A stretch of 64,000 nucleotides of DNA from Pseudomonas brassicacearum subsp. brassicacearum (GCF_008801605.1 NZ_VZPJ01000012.1:1-64000); one strand, 5' to 3'; numbered from the stretch's first letter, positions 1-9,057 are shown. Program-made: numbers and translations. Notes: generated from the letters alone by a model not told the origin.

Positions 1-2
1 CC

Positions 3-320
3 AACGACAGCTACAACTCCAGCTACGACAACGCCAAGGAAAAATCCTGGCAAGTGCGCCACGACTTCAACTTCGCCGCTGTCGGCGTGCCGGGCCTGAC
101 CCTGATGAACCGCTACATCAGCGGTGACAACGTGCACACCGCCACCGTTGACGACGGCAAGGAATGGGGCCGTGAAAGTGAGCTGGCCTATACCGTGCAG
201 AGCGGCGCGCTGAAGAGCCTCAATGTGAAGTGGCGAAACTCGACGATGCGTCGGGATTACAGCACCAATGAGTTCGATGAGAACCGGTTGATCGTCAGCT
301 ATCCGATCAGCCTGCTGTAA
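3..320 (+). CDS. OprD-family outer-membrane porin, C-terminal part
   Basis: The reading frame is open from the left edge and stops at 318-320, so only about the last 105 residues are present. They show alternating hydrophobic/polar beta strands with short turns. The end, with VSYPISLL, is typical of OprD/OpdK porins whose last strand is recognised for outer-membrane insertion. OprD porins pass amino acids or aromatic and dicarboxylic acids. Its position beside the protocatechuate genes suggests an aromatic-acid porin, but it converges on pcaC instead of sharing its strand, so co-transcription is excluded. Family is clear; substrate is inference. Confidence 0.85.
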   Translation, partial: NDSYNSSYDNAKEKSWQVRHDFNFAAVGVPGLTLMNRYISGDNVHTATVDDGKEWGRESELAYTVQSGALKSLNVKWRNSTMRRDYSTNEFDENRLIVSYPISLL

Positions 321-351
321 AAACCCAACATGGAGGGAGGCAGTACCACCG

Positions 352-523
352 TCATCGCGAGCAGGCTCGCTCCCACAAGGAATCGGTGCCGAGCACAAAA
401 TCAGTGCTCACTGAAGATCCCGTGTGGGAGCAAAGCTTGCTCGCGATAGCGGTGGGTCTGTGGCATTTCTGGTGAGTGTGGCATTGCATCGCGAGCAAGC
501 TTTGCTCCCACAGTATTGACTCC
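352..523. repeat. REP cluster, three copies
   Basis: Three copies of the palindromic REP core (GCGAGCAAGCTTTGCTCCCAC type) lie at about 352-378, 422-450 and 487-523 between the convergent porin and pcaC genes. The first and third are in one orientation and the middle one is inverted, the usual REPIN/BIME layout. They probably form the stems that end or stabilise both transcripts. Confidence 0.9.
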
Positions 524-544
524 CACAGGGATCGGCGGTGGTTC

Positions 545-937
545 TCAAACCCGCGATTCGACGCCCAGTTCATCCCAGACGGATTCGGCCAGGTGGAAGG
601 TCGCGTTGGCCGCCGGGATGCCGCAGTAGATGGCGCTCTGCATGATCACTTCCTTGATCTCGCTGCGGCTCACGCCGTTGTTGGCGGCGGCGCGCAGGTG
701 CAGCTTGAGTTCTTCGTTGCGGTTCATGCCGATCAGCATGGCAATGGTAATCAGGCTGCGGGTGTGGCGCGGCAGGCCCGGGCGGGTCCAGATATCACCC
801 CAGGCGTGGCGGGTGATCATCTCCTGGAATTCGCTGTTGAACTCGGTCAGGGCACTGAGGCTGCGATCGACGTGGGCATCGCCCAGGACCGCGCGGCGTA
901 CTTGCATGCCTTCGTCGTAACGTTGTTTCTCGTCCAC
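545..937 (-). CDS. pcaC: 4-carboxymuconolactone decarboxylase
   Basis: PcaC decarboxylates gamma-carboxymuconolactone to beta-ketoadipate enol-lactone in the cytoplasm. The 130-residue protein is a single CMD/AhpD-like domain, the normal size for stand-alone PcaC. I chose the GTG start (VDEKQRYDEG) because GAGGAG lies about 6 nt upstream; longer ATG-initiated reading runs into pcaD. Residues such as TRHAWGDIW and NNGVSRSEIKEV are typical of the family. It is the last gene of the pca operon, 10 nt after pcaD. It is a separate gene, not the PcaL fusion found in actinomycetes. Confidence 0.96.
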   Translation of the reverse strand: MDEKQRYDEGMQVRRAVLGDAHVDRSLSALTEFNSEFQEMITRHAWGDIWTRPGLPRHTRSLITIAMLIGMNRNEELKLHLRAAANNGVSRSEIKEVIMQSAIYCGIPAANATFHLAESVWDELGVESRV

Positions 938-947
938 AAAAAACTCC

Positions 948-1748
948 TCAGGCACGGCCAGAATCGAGCAGGAAATCCAACACCCGCGCGCTGAACGCGG
1001 CACCGGCCTGGACGTTGGACAGGTGCGCGGCGTAGAACTCGGCGTACTCGGCCCCACGGACCCGCTCCTGGATGAAGTGCCCACCCGACGGCGGCGTCAC
1101 GGCATCTTCGGTGCCGGCGATCACCAGCAACGGTACGCGAATCGACGACAACTGCTCGCGGAAATCGGCATCACGCACCGCCGCACAGTTGGCCGCATAG
1201 CCCTGGGGCGAAGTGGCGGCGAGCATGTCGGTGATTTTTTTTGCCGTCGCAGGCTGGGCCTCGGCAAAGTCAGGGGTAAACCAACGGGCAATCGAGGCAT
1301 TGCGCAACGCCACCATCGCCGCCTTGCCGTCACGCAGCACGGTTTCGATGCGCGGGTTCCACCCCGACGGATCGCCGATCTTGGCCGCGGTGTTGCACAC
1401 CACCAGTTTGTGCAGACGCTCGCCGGCATTGATCCCCAGCCACTGGCCGATCAACCCGCCCATGGACAAGCCACAGAAATGCACCTTGTCGAGGTTCAAC
1501 TGATCAAGCATCGCCAGCACATCGCGGCCCAGTTGTTCGATGCTGTAGGGGCCTTCGGTCACCAGCGACTGGCCATGTCCGCGCGTGTCGAAGCGCAGCA
1601 CGCGAAAGTGTTCGCTGAAGGCCGCAACCTGCTCGTCCCACATGTGCAGATCGGTGCCCAGGGAATTGGAGAGCACCAACACCGGGGCGTCTTGCGGCCC
1701 ATCAAAACGATAGTTCAGATCGCCCTCGGCGAGTTTGACGAATCCCAC
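948..1748 (-). CDS. pcaD: 3-oxoadipate enol-lactonase
   Basis: PcaD hydrolyses beta-ketoadipate enol-lactone to beta-ketoadipate. The 266-residue protein is an alpha/beta hydrolase. The nucleophile elbow GLSMGG puts the serine at about residue 95, the acid is Asp215 in GTEDAVTPP, and the base His242 sits in AAHLSN. It starts at GTG with AAGGAG about 7 nt upstream. It lies 12 nt after pcaB and 10 nt before pcaC, so the three are surely one transcript. The family and context leave little doubt. Confidence 0.96.
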   Translation of the reverse strand: MGFVKLAEGDLNYRFDGPQDAPVLVLSNSLGTDLHMWDEQVAAFSEHFRVLRFDTRGHGQSLVTEGPYSIEQLGRDVLAMLDQLNLDKVHFCGLSMGGLIGQWLGINAGERLHKLVVCNTAAKIGDPSGWNPRIETVLRDGKAAMVALRNASIARWFTPDFAEAQPATAKKITDMLAATSPQGYAANCAAVRDADFREQLSSIRVPLLVIAGTEDAVTPPSGGHFIQERVRGAEYAEFYAAHLSNVQAGAAFSARVLDFLLDSGRA

Positions 1749-1760
1749 AACAATCTCCTT

Positions 1761-3125
1761 TCAGGCGTTCAAGAAAAGGTGTTCGGCCACGGCCCGGGCG
1801 ACCCAGGTCTGGGCTTGTCCGAGGTAGTGCGCCGGGTTGAGCAGATGATCAAGCTCGGTCGCGGATAGCTGCGCAGTGACCTGGGGTTCATCCCCCAGCA
1901 CATCACGCAAATGCCGTTGCTCGGCCACGGCGCGCTTGCAACATTGCTCCAGCAGATGGTGCGCCGTGTCGCGCCCCACACGCTGGGCCAGGACGATGCT
2001 CACCGCTTCGGCCAGCACCAATCCCTGGGTCAGTTCCAGGTTGCGGGCCATGCGCGCCGCGTCCACTTCCAGCCCTTCGGCCAGCAGCCGCGCCTGTTCC
2101 AAGGCACCGGACACCAGGCAGCAGATCTCCGGCAGGGTTTCCCATTCGGCGTGCCACAGGCCCAGGCTGCGCTCGTGTTCCTGGGGCATGGCGCTGAACA
2201 GCGTCGACAACAAGCCAGGTACTCGCGTCGCTGCGCCGATCAGCACTGCCGCGCCCACCGGGTTGCGTTTGTGCGGCATGGTCGACGAACCGCCCTTGCC
2301 CGGCGCCGACGGCTCGAACGCTTCGCCGGCTTCGGTCTGCATCAACAGGCTGATGTCGCGGCCCAGCTTGCCCAGGCTACCGGCGATCAAACCCAGCACC
2401 GCGCCGAACTCCACCAGGCGATCGCGCTGGGTGTGCCACGGCTGTTCCGGCAGGTTCAGTTGCAACTCGGCAGCCAGGGCTTCGGCGACAGGCAGCGCCT
2501 GCTCACCCAACGCGGCGAGCGTTCCGGAGGCGCCGCCGAATTGCAGTACCAGCAAGCGCGGCTTGAGTTCTTTCAAACGTTGGCGACTGCGGGTGATCGC
2601 CCCCAGCCAACCGGCGATTTTCATCCCCAGGGTCACCGGCGTCGCATGCTGCAACCAGGTGCGCCCGGCCAGCGGCGTGGCGGCGTAGCGTTCGGCTTGG
2701 CGGGCCAGGGTGCCGGCCAGTTGCGCCAGCTCCGCCTCGATCAAGCCCAACGCCTGGCGCAGTTGCAGCACCAGCCCGCTGTCCATCACGTCCTGGCTGG
2801 TCGCGCCCAGGTGCACATAGCGCTCGGCCTCGGCGCTCTCGGTGGCGATGCGCTTGCCCAATGCCTTGACCAACGGGATCGCCGAATTGCCGGCACTGGC
2901 AATCGCTTCGCTCAATGCCGAAAAATCGTACAACTGGGCACGGCAGGCGTTCTCGATCGGCGCCACCGCATCCTGGGGGATCAACCCTACCCGCGCCTCG
3001 GCCCGGGCCAGCGCGGCCTCGACATCCAGCATGGCCTGGACCCGCCCCGCATCGCAGAACACCTCGCGCATGTCGCGAGCCGTGAAGTAGGCATCGAACA
3101 GCTGATTGCCCGGTCGTTCGCTCAT
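1761..3125 (-). CDS. pcaB: 3-carboxy-cis,cis-muconate cycloisomerase
   Basis: PcaB lactonises 3-carboxy-cis,cis-muconate to gamma-carboxymuconolactone. It belongs to the fumarase/aspartase superfamily; the signature SSTMPHKRNP is at residues 280-289 and the HLGATSQDVMD block at 105-115. At 454 residues it has the usual length. An ATG start is preceded by an AGGA motif. It stands between pcaT and pcaD in the same orientation. Adenylosuccinate lyase is the nearest alternative by fold, but the neighbours settle the assignment. Confidence 0.96.
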   Translation of the reverse strand: MSERPGNQLFDAYFTARDMREVFCDAGRVQAMLDVEAALARAEARVGLIPQDAVAPIENACRAQLYDFSALSEAIASAGNSAIPLVKALGKRIATESAEAERYVHLGATSQDVMDSGLVLQLRQALGLIEAELAQLAGTLARQAERYAATPLAGRTWLQHATPVTLGMKIAGWLGAITRSRQRLKELKPRLLVLQFGGASGTLAALGEQALPVAEALAAELQLNLPEQPWHTQRDRLVEFGAVLGLIAGSLGKLGRDISLLMQTEAGEAFEPSAPGKGGSSTMPHKRNPVGAAVLIGAATRVPGLLSTLFSAMPQEHERSLGLWHAEWETLPEICCLVSGALEQARLLAEGLEVDAARMARNLELTQGLVLAEAVSIVLAQRVGRDTAHHLLEQCCKRAVAEQRHLRDVLGDEPQVTAQLSATELDHLLNPAHYLGQAQTWVARAVAEHLFLNA

Positions 3126-3169
3126 AAACAGTCCTTGGGTGCGCCGGCCTCACGGCCGGCGCGGTTGGG

Positions 3170-4465
3170 TCAAAGGTCGTGGTGCAAATACGCCGGCTGC
3201 TTGGGCAGGCGCAGGCTGAACAGGAACGCCACCACCATCATCACCGTGACATACCAGTAAAAAGTGTTCTCCATGCCCTGGGCCTTCAGGCTCAAGGCAA
3301 CGTACTCCGCCGAGCCGCCAAAAATCGCATTGGCCACCGCGTAAGCCAACCCTACTCCCAGCGCCCGCACTTCAGGTGGAAACATTTCCGCTTTCACCAG
3401 GCCACTGATGGAGGTGTAGAAACTGACAATCGCCAGCGCCAACGTAATCAGGACAAACGCCAGGAACGGGCTGCTGATGCTTTTGAGGGTCAGCAGGATC
3501 GGCACCGTGCACAACGCCCCCAGGGCTCCGAACCAGAGCATGGAATTACGCCGGCCAATCTTGTCCGCCAGCATGCCGAACAACGGCTGCATGCACATAT
3601 AGAGGAACAGCGCGCCGGTCATGATGTAGCTGGCGGTCTTGGCGTGCAGGCCGGCGGTGTTCACCAGGTATTTCTGCATGTAAGTGGTGAAGGTGTAGAA
3701 AATCAGCGAACCACCGGCGGTGTAGCCCAGCACGGTGATGAACGCGGCCTTGTGATTGCGAAACAACGCCATAATGCTGCCGGCGTCCTTGTTCTCGCGC
3801 ATTTCCTTGCTGCTGGTTTCCTTCAGGGAGCGCCGCAGGAACAGGGAAATCAACGCAGCCACGGCACCCACCACGAATGGAATCCGCCAGCCATAGGCAC
3901 GCAGCTCGTCTTCGCTGAGGAACTGTTGCAGGATCACCACCAGCGACACCGCCAGCAATTGCCCGCCGATCAGCGTCACGTACTGGAACGAGGCGAAAAA
4001 GCCGCGTTGGCCCTTGAGGGCGACTTCGCTCATGTAGGTGGCGGTGGTGCCGTATTCGCCACCCACCGACAGCCCCTGCAGCAAACGCGCGAACAACAGC
4101 AACAGCGGCGCCCAGACGCCGATGTCCTTGTAAGTGGGCAGGCAGGCGATGAGCAACGAGCCGAAGCACATCATCAGCACCGAGATCATCATCGAGTTCT
4201 TGCGCCCGTGACGGTCCGCCACCCGGCCGAAAATCCAACCGCCGATAGGCCGCATCAGGAAACCGGCGGCGAACACACCGGCCGTGTTGACCAGTTGCAC
4301 CGTAGGGTTGTCCGAGGGGAAGAACGCCGGCGCGAAATAAATCGCGCAGAACGCGTAGACGTAGAAGTCGAACCATTCGACCAGGTTGCCGGATGAGGCA
4401 CCGACGATGGCGAAGATGCGCTTGCTGCGTTCTTCACCGGTGTAGTGGCTGGTTGGGGTGGTCAT
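3170..4465 (-). CDS. pcaT: MFS metabolite:H+ symporter, PcaT type
   Basis: A 431-residue major-facilitator protein of the metabolite:H+ symporter subfamily, with about 12 hydrophobic segments. Family marks are NLVEWFDFYVYAF in helix 1, GRVADRHGRK in the loop 2-3 and GGEYGTTATYMSE in helix 4. P. putida PcaT, from the same gene context, carries dicarboxylates such as beta-ketoadipate, and that is the likely substrate here; alpha-ketoglutarate permease (KgtP) is a close relative. It follows pcaG after a REP pair and precedes pcaB by 44 nt, so pcaT-pcaB-pcaD-pcaC may be a sub-operon. Confidence 0.85.
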   Translation of the reverse strand: MTTPTSHYTGEERSKRIFAIVGASSGNLVEWFDFYVYAFCAIYFAPAFFPSDNPTVQLVNTAGVFAAGFLMRPIGGWIFGRVADRHGRKNSMMISVLMMCFGSLLIACLPTYKDIGVWAPLLLLFARLLQGLSVGGEYGTTATYMSEVALKGQRGFFASFQYVTLIGGQLLAVSLVVILQQFLSEDELRAYGWRIPFVVGAVAALISLFLRRSLKETSSKEMRENKDAGSIMALFRNHKAAFITVLGYTAGGSLIFYTFTTYMQKYLVNTAGLHAKTASYIMTGALFLYMCMQPLFGMLADKIGRRNSMLWFGALGALCTVPILLTLKSISSPFLAFVLITLALAIVSFYTSISGLVKAEMFPPEVRALGVGLAYAVANAIFGGSAEYVALSLKAQGMENTFYWYVTVMMVVAFLFSLRLPKQPAYLHHDL

Positions 4466-4551
4466 GGGTTACTCGCTCGTTGGGGACTTAACAAAGTCTA
4501 GACACACTTAGTAACAGTCCCGTTCCACAGTATTGCATTGCCTGGACTGAC

Positions 4552-4645
4552 GCTATCGCGGGCAAGCCTTGCTCCCACAGAGGTTGTTGCCATTGCCCAT
4601 CGCATGTCGTGTACCCCTGTGGGAGCAAGGCTTGCCCGCGATGGC
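4552..4645. repeat. REP inverted pair
   Basis: Two REP cores with GGGCAAGCCTTGCTCCCAC and its complement face each other about 50 nt apart between pcaG and pcaT. The arrangement is a REPIN. Within the pca cluster it may separate expression of pcaHG from the downstream transport and lactone genes. Confidence 0.9.
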
Positions 4646-4661
4646 GCCAGTGTTGACTCAC

Positions 4662-5228
4662 TCAGTAATCGAAGAACACCGTCTCGGCATCCGTGCCCTG
4701 CAGGATCACGTTCCATTGATACACACCCGACGCATCGGGCTTGCTCACGATCGTGGCGCGACGCTCCTCGGGTACGCAGGCCAGCAGCGGGTCGGTTTCG
4801 TTGGCCTGTTCGCCGTCGAAATAGATACGCGTCAGCAAATGCTTGACCAGCCCGCGAGCGAACACCAGCACCACCAGATGCGGTGCCTGGGTCGTACCGT
4901 TCAACCCTGGCACAGTGCCCGGCTTGATGGTGGTGAATCGGAAGCGCCCTTCGGCATCCACCGGCACCCGGCCAAAGCCTTCGAAGTGCGGGTCCAGGGG
5001 TTTGTCCTGGTCGTCTTCCGGGTGGGCGTATTTACCGGCAGCGTTGGCCTGCCAGACTTCCAGCATCGCGTCGTTGACGAACTGGCCATTGCCGTCGACC
5101 ACCTGCCCGGTGATCGCCACGCGCTGACCGAGGGTTTGTGCGACGGTCAGGTCTTCGCGGTTCAGCCAGGTCAGGCCTATGTGGTAGTAAGGGCCAACGG
5201 TGTGGGACGTGGTGGCGGTGAGCGTCAT
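4662..5228 (-). CDS. pcaG: Protocatechuate 3,4-dioxygenase alpha subunit
   Basis: PcaG is the alpha subunit of the (alpha-beta)-Fe3+ dioxygenase that cleaves protocatechuate between its hydroxyls. The 188-residue protein carries the intradiol-dioxygenase fold (HTVGPYYHIGL near the N-terminus, FEGFGRVPVDAEGRF and VLVFARGLVKHL later). As expected for the alpha chain it lacks the full Tyr/Tyr/His/His iron set, which is in PcaH. The ATG at 5228 (MTLTATTS) is chosen because it follows the pcaH stop by one base, giving translational coupling. Confidence 0.96.
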   Translation of the reverse strand: MTLTATTSHTVGPYYHIGLTWLNREDLTVAQTLGQRVAITGQVVDGNGQFVNDAMLEVWQANAAGKYAHPEDDQDKPLDPHFEGFGRVPVDAEGRFRFTTIKPGTVPGLNGTTQAPHLVVLVFARGLVKHLLTRIYFDGEQANETDPLLACVPEERRATIVSKPDASGVYQWNVILQGTDAETVFFDY

Positions 5229-5229
5229 C

Positions 5230-5934
5230 TTATTTCTCCATCGGCGTGGCATCGCGGCCGCGCAAGACGATGTCCCAGCGGTAACCGAGGGCGTAGTGAG
5301 GGACGGTTTTTTCCAGGTCGAAACTGGCGATCAAGCGTTCCTTGGCGCGGGTGTCCGGCACGCAGTTGTAGATCGGGTCGTATTCCAGCAACGGGTCGCC
5401 CGGAAAATACATCTGCGTCACCAGGCGCGTCAGAATGCTCGGCCCGAACAGTGAGAAATGGATGTGCGCCGGGCGCCAGGCATTGTGATGGTTGCCCCAC
5501 GGATAGGCGCCAGGCTTGATGGTCTGGAACTGATACCAACCATCGGCGTCGGTGACGGTGCGACCGGTGCCGGTGAAATTCGGGTCCAGTGGCGCGTCAT
5601 GGTTGTCGCGGTCATGGTTGTAGCGACCGGCGGCGTTGGCCTGCCAGATCTCCACCAGGATGCCCGGCACCGGCTGGCCATGCTCGTCCAGCACGCGCCC
5701 GTGAATGATGATCCGCTCCCCCAGCGGCTCGCCGGCATGCTGGGCGGTCAGGTCGTGGTCCTTCTCTTGCACGCGGTCGGCACCGACAGTCGGGCCGGTA
5801 ATTTCCGACAGCGAATGAGGCAGAAACACCAACGGCTTGGACGGCGAGCGCAGGTTGGTGGACTGGTACGGCGGGTGCAGATACTCCGGCTGGGTGCCCG
5901 CTTGGGGGCGACGATAACCAGGCTTGTCAGTCAT
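5230..5934 (-). CDS. pcaH: Protocatechuate 3,4-dioxygenase beta subunit
   Basis: PcaH supplies the non-haem Fe3+ site of protocatechuate 3,4-dioxygenase. The 234-residue protein shows all ligands: Tyr105 (GRYNHD), Tyr144 (PGAYPW), His157 and His159 (RPAHIHF), with Arg154 next to them. The spacing equals the P. putida enzyme with an offset of three. It lies between pcaF and pcaG; in P. putida pcaGH sits elsewhere, so here the ring-cleavage step is embedded in the beta-ketoadipate cluster. Confidence 0.97.
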   Translation of the reverse strand: MTDKPGYRRPQAGTQPEYLHPPYQSTNLRSPSKPLVFLPHSLSEITGPTVGADRVQEKDHDLTAQHAGEPLGERIIIHGRVLDEHGQPVPGILVEIWQANAAGRYNHDRDNHDAPLDPNFTGTGRTVTDADGWYQFQTIKPGAYPWGNHHNAWRPAHIHFSLFGPSILTRLVTQMYFPGDPLLEYDPIYNCVPDTRAKERLIASFDLEKTVPHYALGYRWDIVLRGRDATPMEK

Positions 5935-5971
5935 GCAGCGTTCCTCGAATTCTTATTAGTAGAACGACGCG

Positions 5972-7174
5972 TCAGACGCGTTCGATCGCCAGCGCCAGCC
6001 CTTGGCCGACGCCGACGCACATGGTCGCCAAGCCTTTCTTGCCGCCGGTCTTTTCCAAGTGGTGCAGCGCCGTCATCACCAAGCGCGCCCCGCTCATGCC
6101 CAGGGGATGGCCGAGGGCGATGGCTCCGCCGTTCGGGTTGACCTGGGGCGCATCGTCCGCCAGCCCCAAATCGCGCAACACCGCCAGGCCCTGGCTGGCA
6201 AAAGCTTCGTTGAGTTCGATCACATCGAAATCCGCAACCGCCAGGCCCAGGCGCTCAATGAGCTTGCGCACCGCCGGCACCGGCCCGACGCCCATCACCC
6301 GCGGCGCCACGCCGGCACTGGCCATGCCCAGCACTTTGCCGCGCGGCGTCAGGCCGTGTTTTTTTACCGCTTCGGCCGACGCCAGGATCAGTGCAGCCGC
6401 GCCATCGTTGACACCCGAGGCGTTGCCGGCAGTGACGGTTTTGTCGGGACCATTGACCGGTTTGAGTTTGCTCAAGGTTTCCAGCGTGGTATCGGCGCGA
6501 GGATGCTCATCCTGCTCGACCACGGTTTCACCTTTCTTGTGGGTGATACGCACCGGAACGATTTCTTCGGCGAAAAAACCTGCCGCCTGGGCCGCTGCCG
6601 TGCGCTGTTGGCTGCGCAAGGCGAAAGCGTCCTGGTCGGCGCGGGACACGGCGTAGTCATCAGCCACGTTATCAGCGGTCTGCGGCATCGCGTCCACACC
6701 GTACTGGGCTTTCATCAATGGGTTGATGAAACGCCAGCCGATGGTGGTGTCTTCCAGCTTCATGTTGCGGGAAAACGCCGCGTCGGCCTTGCCCATCACA
6801 AACGGCGCACGGGACATTGACTCCACCCCACCGGCGATGGCCAGCTCCATCTCACCACTGGCGATGGCACGGAACGCCGTACCGATGGCGTCCATGCCCG
6901 AGGCGCAAAGGCGGTTGAGGGTCACGCCGGGAATGCTTTCCGGCAGGCCCGCCAGCAACAGCGCCATGCGCGCCACGTTGCGGTTGTCTTCGCCGGCCTG
7001 GTTGGCGCAGCCGAGAAACACTTCGTCCACTGCGCTCCAGTCCACCGATGGGTTGCGCTCCATCAGCGCCTTGATCGGCACGGCCGCCAGGTCGTCGGCG
7101 CGCACGGCGGACAAACCGCCGCCAAACCGACCGATGGGGGTTCGAATCGCATCACAGATATAAACGTCGCGCAT
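5972..7174 (-). CDS. pcaF: Beta-ketoadipyl-CoA thiolase
   Basis: PcaF cleaves beta-ketoadipyl-CoA with CoA to succinyl-CoA and acetyl-CoA, the last step of the pathway. The 400-residue thiolase has the acylated Cys90 in NRLCASGMDA, the His in GGAIALGHPLGMSG and the second Cys in TMCVGVGQG. The ATG at 7174 (MRDVYICDAI) overlaps the pcaJ stop by one base (TGATG), so a longer upstream reading frame was rejected. Acetyl-CoA acetyltransferase is the generic alternative; context favours PcaF. Confidence 0.96.
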   Translation of the reverse strand: MRDVYICDAIRTPIGRFGGGLSAVRADDLAAVPIKALMERNPSVDWSAVDEVFLGCANQAGEDNRNVARMALLLAGLPESIPGVTLNRLCASGMDAIGTAFRAIASGEMELAIAGGVESMSRAPFVMGKADAAFSRNMKLEDTTIGWRFINPLMKAQYGVDAMPQTADNVADDYAVSRADQDAFALRSQQRTAAAQAAGFFAEEIVPVRITHKKGETVVEQDEHPRADTTLETLSKLKPVNGPDKTVTAGNASGVNDGAAALILASAEAVKKHGLTPRGKVLGMASAGVAPRVMGVGPVPAVRKLIERLGLAVADFDVIELNEAFASQGLAVLRDLGLADDAPQVNPNGGAIALGHPLGMSGARLVMTALHHLEKTGGKKGLATMCVGVGQGLALAIERV

Positions 7175-7953
7175 CAGGCTTCTCCCGGTGTCTGACCGTG
7201 GGCCGCCGCAGTACGAGCTTCCAGGTCGCGCAGTGCGCTCAGCTCCAGCTCGGTCGGCTCGGCGGTGGTTTGCACCTGGTCGGCGAAACGGATCGCCCAC
7301 CCGGTGGCCGCAATGACTTGCTCGCGGGTCACGCCGGGGTGCAGCGCAGTGACCACGAACTCATGGGTGTCGGCTTCCGGTTCCATGATGCACAGGTCGG
7401 TGATGATGCCCACGGGACCGGCGCCGGGCAGGCCCAGACGTTTGCGCGAATCGCCGCCTTCACCATGGCCGACCGAAGTGATGAAATCCAGCTTGTCGAC
7501 AAACGAGCGAGCCGACTGCTTGAGGATGATCAACACGCTCTTGGCCGAACCGGCGATTTCCGGTGCGCCACCGGCACCCGGCAGGCGGACTTTCGGCTGA
7601 TGGTAGTCGCCCACCACCGTGGTGTTGATGTTGCCGAAACGGTCGACCTGGGCTGCGCCGAGGAAACCGACGTCAATGCGCCCGCCCTGCAGCCAGTAGC
7701 GAAAAATCTCACCGGTCGGTACGACGGTATCGGCGGTTTCCGCCAGCTCACCGTCGCCGATGGACAGCGGCAGTACGCTGGGCTTGGCACCGATCGGGCC
7801 GGATTCGTAGATCAGCACGACGTCCGGCGACGACGTCAGCCGCGCCAGGTTGGCCGCTTTCGACGGCAGGCCGATGCCAACGAAGCACACGGCATTGTTC
7901 TTCAAGCGACGCGCCGCGGCGACGGTCATCATTTCGTTGGTGGAGTAAGTCAT
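7174..7953 (-). CDS. pcaJ: 3-oxoadipate CoA-transferase subunit B
   Basis: PcaJ with PcaI transfers CoA from succinyl-CoA to beta-ketoadipate. The 259-residue protein is a family-I CoA-transferase beta chain with the catalytic glutamate at about residue 50 (IYESGPIG) and the GGAPEIAGSAK segment. Its ATG overlaps the pcaI stop by 4 nt (ATGA) and its stop overlaps the pcaF start, so I, J and F are translated as a coupled series. Confidence 0.96.
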   Translation of the reverse strand: MTYSTNEMMTVAAARRLKNNAVCFVGIGLPSKAANLARLTSSPDVVLIYESGPIGAKPSVLPLSIGDGELAETADTVVPTGEIFRYWLQGGRIDVGFLGAAQVDRFGNINTTVVGDYHQPKVRLPGAGGAPEIAGSAKSVLIILKQSARSFVDKLDFITSVGHGEGGDSRKRLGLPGAGPVGIITDLCIMEPEADTHEFVVTALHPGVTREQVIAATGWAIRFADQVQTTAEPTELELSALRDLEARTAAAHGQTPGEA

Positions 7954-8810
7954 GGTTTCACCTGCGAAGCGGCTGCCAGTCTGGCCTGGAATTCACTGAA
8001 GTCTTTAGTGCCATGGATGTATTCGTTGATCCATGCGGTAAAGGTCTCACGGTCCCGGGCGATCGGATCCCACGCCTGGTAGAAACGGTTGTCACGCTCG
8101 GTGTAGCCGTGGGCGTAGGACGGATGGGCACCACCCGGCACGAGGCACACGGCGCTCAATGCCCAGGTCGGCAGTACACAAGCGTTCATCGGCGCGTTCA
8201 GGTCGTCGACGATTTCTTCCACGGTGACGATGCAACGCTTGGCGGCCAGGGCCGCTTCTTTCTGCACGCCGAGAATGCCCCACAGCAGCACGTTGCCCTT
8301 GCGGTCGGCTTTCTGGGCGTGGATCACCGTGATGTCCGGGCGCACCGAAGGTACAGCGGCCAATACTTCACCGGTGAAGGGACAGGTCACGCTCTTGATC
8401 AGTGGGTTGACCTTCGGCAGGTCGGAACCGGCGTAGGCCCGCAGCACCGCGAACGGCAGGCCAGAGGCGCCGGCGACGTAGGCGTTGGCCAGGTCGGCGT
8501 GGCTGTGTTCCTCGATCTCCAGCGGGTGTGGCCACTGCTTCTCCACGGCATCGCGCAAGCGGTGCAACGACCCGACGCCAGGGTTGCCGCCCCAGGAGAA
8601 AATCAACTTGCGAGCACAACCGGCGCCGATCAACTGGTCATAGATCAGGTCAGGTGTCATGCGCACCAGGGTCAGGTCTTTCTTTCCCTGGCGAATGATT
8701 TCATGACCCGCCGCCGTAGGGATCAGGTGAGTGAAGCCTTCGAGCGCGACGGTATCGCCGTCGTTGACGAATTGCTTCACCGCGTCGTGCAGCGAAAGGA
8801 TTTCAGCCAT
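7950..8810 (-). CDS. pcaI: 3-oxoadipate CoA-transferase subunit A
   Basis: PcaI is the alpha chain of the beta-ketoadipate:succinyl-CoA transferase. I chose the ATG at 8810 (MAEILSLHDA, 286 residues) because GGGAG lies 8 nt upstream; a further ATG at 8843 lacks a ribosome binding site. The family block FTHLIPTAAGHE is near residue 25. It is the first gene of the operon running to pcaC, behind a promoter region with two PcaR-like operators. Confidence 0.95.
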   Translation of the reverse strand: MAEILSLHDAVKQFVNDGDTVALEGFTHLIPTAAGHEIIRQGKKDLTLVRMTPDLIYDQLIGAGCARKLIFSWGGNPGVGSLHRLRDAVEKQWPHPLEIEEHSHADLANAYVAGASGLPFAVLRAYAGSDLPKVNPLIKSVTCPFTGEVLAAVPSVRPDITVIHAQKADRKGNVLLWGILGVQKEAALAAKRCIVTVEEIVDDLNAPMNACVLPTWALSAVCLVPGGAHPSYAHGYTERDNRFYQAWDPIARDRETFTAWINEYIHGTKDFSEFQARLAAASQVKP

Positions 8811-8902
8811 GGGGCAGGCTCCCGTGTTCCAGTAGACCGACATGAAGAAAAAGGCGCGAGGTTAAGCGCCGGAGTGACTGAAGATTAAGCCTGGGGGAAA
8901 AG

Positions 8903-8957
8903 CCAAACAATCCGATAATCGACTGAGTGTTCGTTTATCGAACAGATTGTTGTTTGG
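8903..8957 (-). promoter_or_regulatory. pcaI promoter region with two PcaR-like operators
   Basis: A perfect palindrome TGTTCGTTTATCGAACA lies at 8928-8944 and a second site CCGATAATCG at 8912-8921, their centres about 19-20 nt apart. Both resemble the P. putida PcaR operator as I remember it (GTTCGATAATCGCAC). They sit within an outer imperfect inverted repeat, CCAAACAATC (8903-8912) against GATTGTTGTTTGG (8945-8957). The pair about 100 nt upstream of pcaI suggests PcaR activates the operon. Confidence 0.7.
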
Positions 8958-8981
8958 CTATCTATATTCGCCAAGCACACA

Positions 8982-9046
8982 GAGCCCCTGTGGAAGCAGA
9001 CCCTGTGGGAGCCTGCATGCCCTCAGATTTGTCTTCCACAGGGGTT
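8982..9046. repeat. Hairpin with REP-like sequence
   Basis: CCCCTGTGGAAG near 8984 pairs perfectly with CTTCCACAGGGG near 9035, with a further CCCTGTGGGAGCCTG between them. It resembles degraded REP sequence and stands just beyond the pcaK stop on the minus strand, so it may act as the pcaK mRNA end. There is no clear T-tract. Confidence 0.5.
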
Positions 9047-9057
9047 ATGTCGTGGGC

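Noticed and set aside
352..523. CRISPR array
   Set aside because: The repeats are palindromic, in alternating orientation and with unequal spacing, which is REP architecture, and no cas gene is in the window.
476..994. 172-codon plus-strand frame opposite pcaC
   Set aside because: It starts inside a REP and is antisense to pcaC, which has its own ribosome binding site and family match.
3179..4396. 405-codon plus-strand frame opposite pcaT
   Set aside because: Composition (very many His, Gln, Glu, Arg) is that of an antisense frame of a membrane protein; pcaT has clear family motifs.
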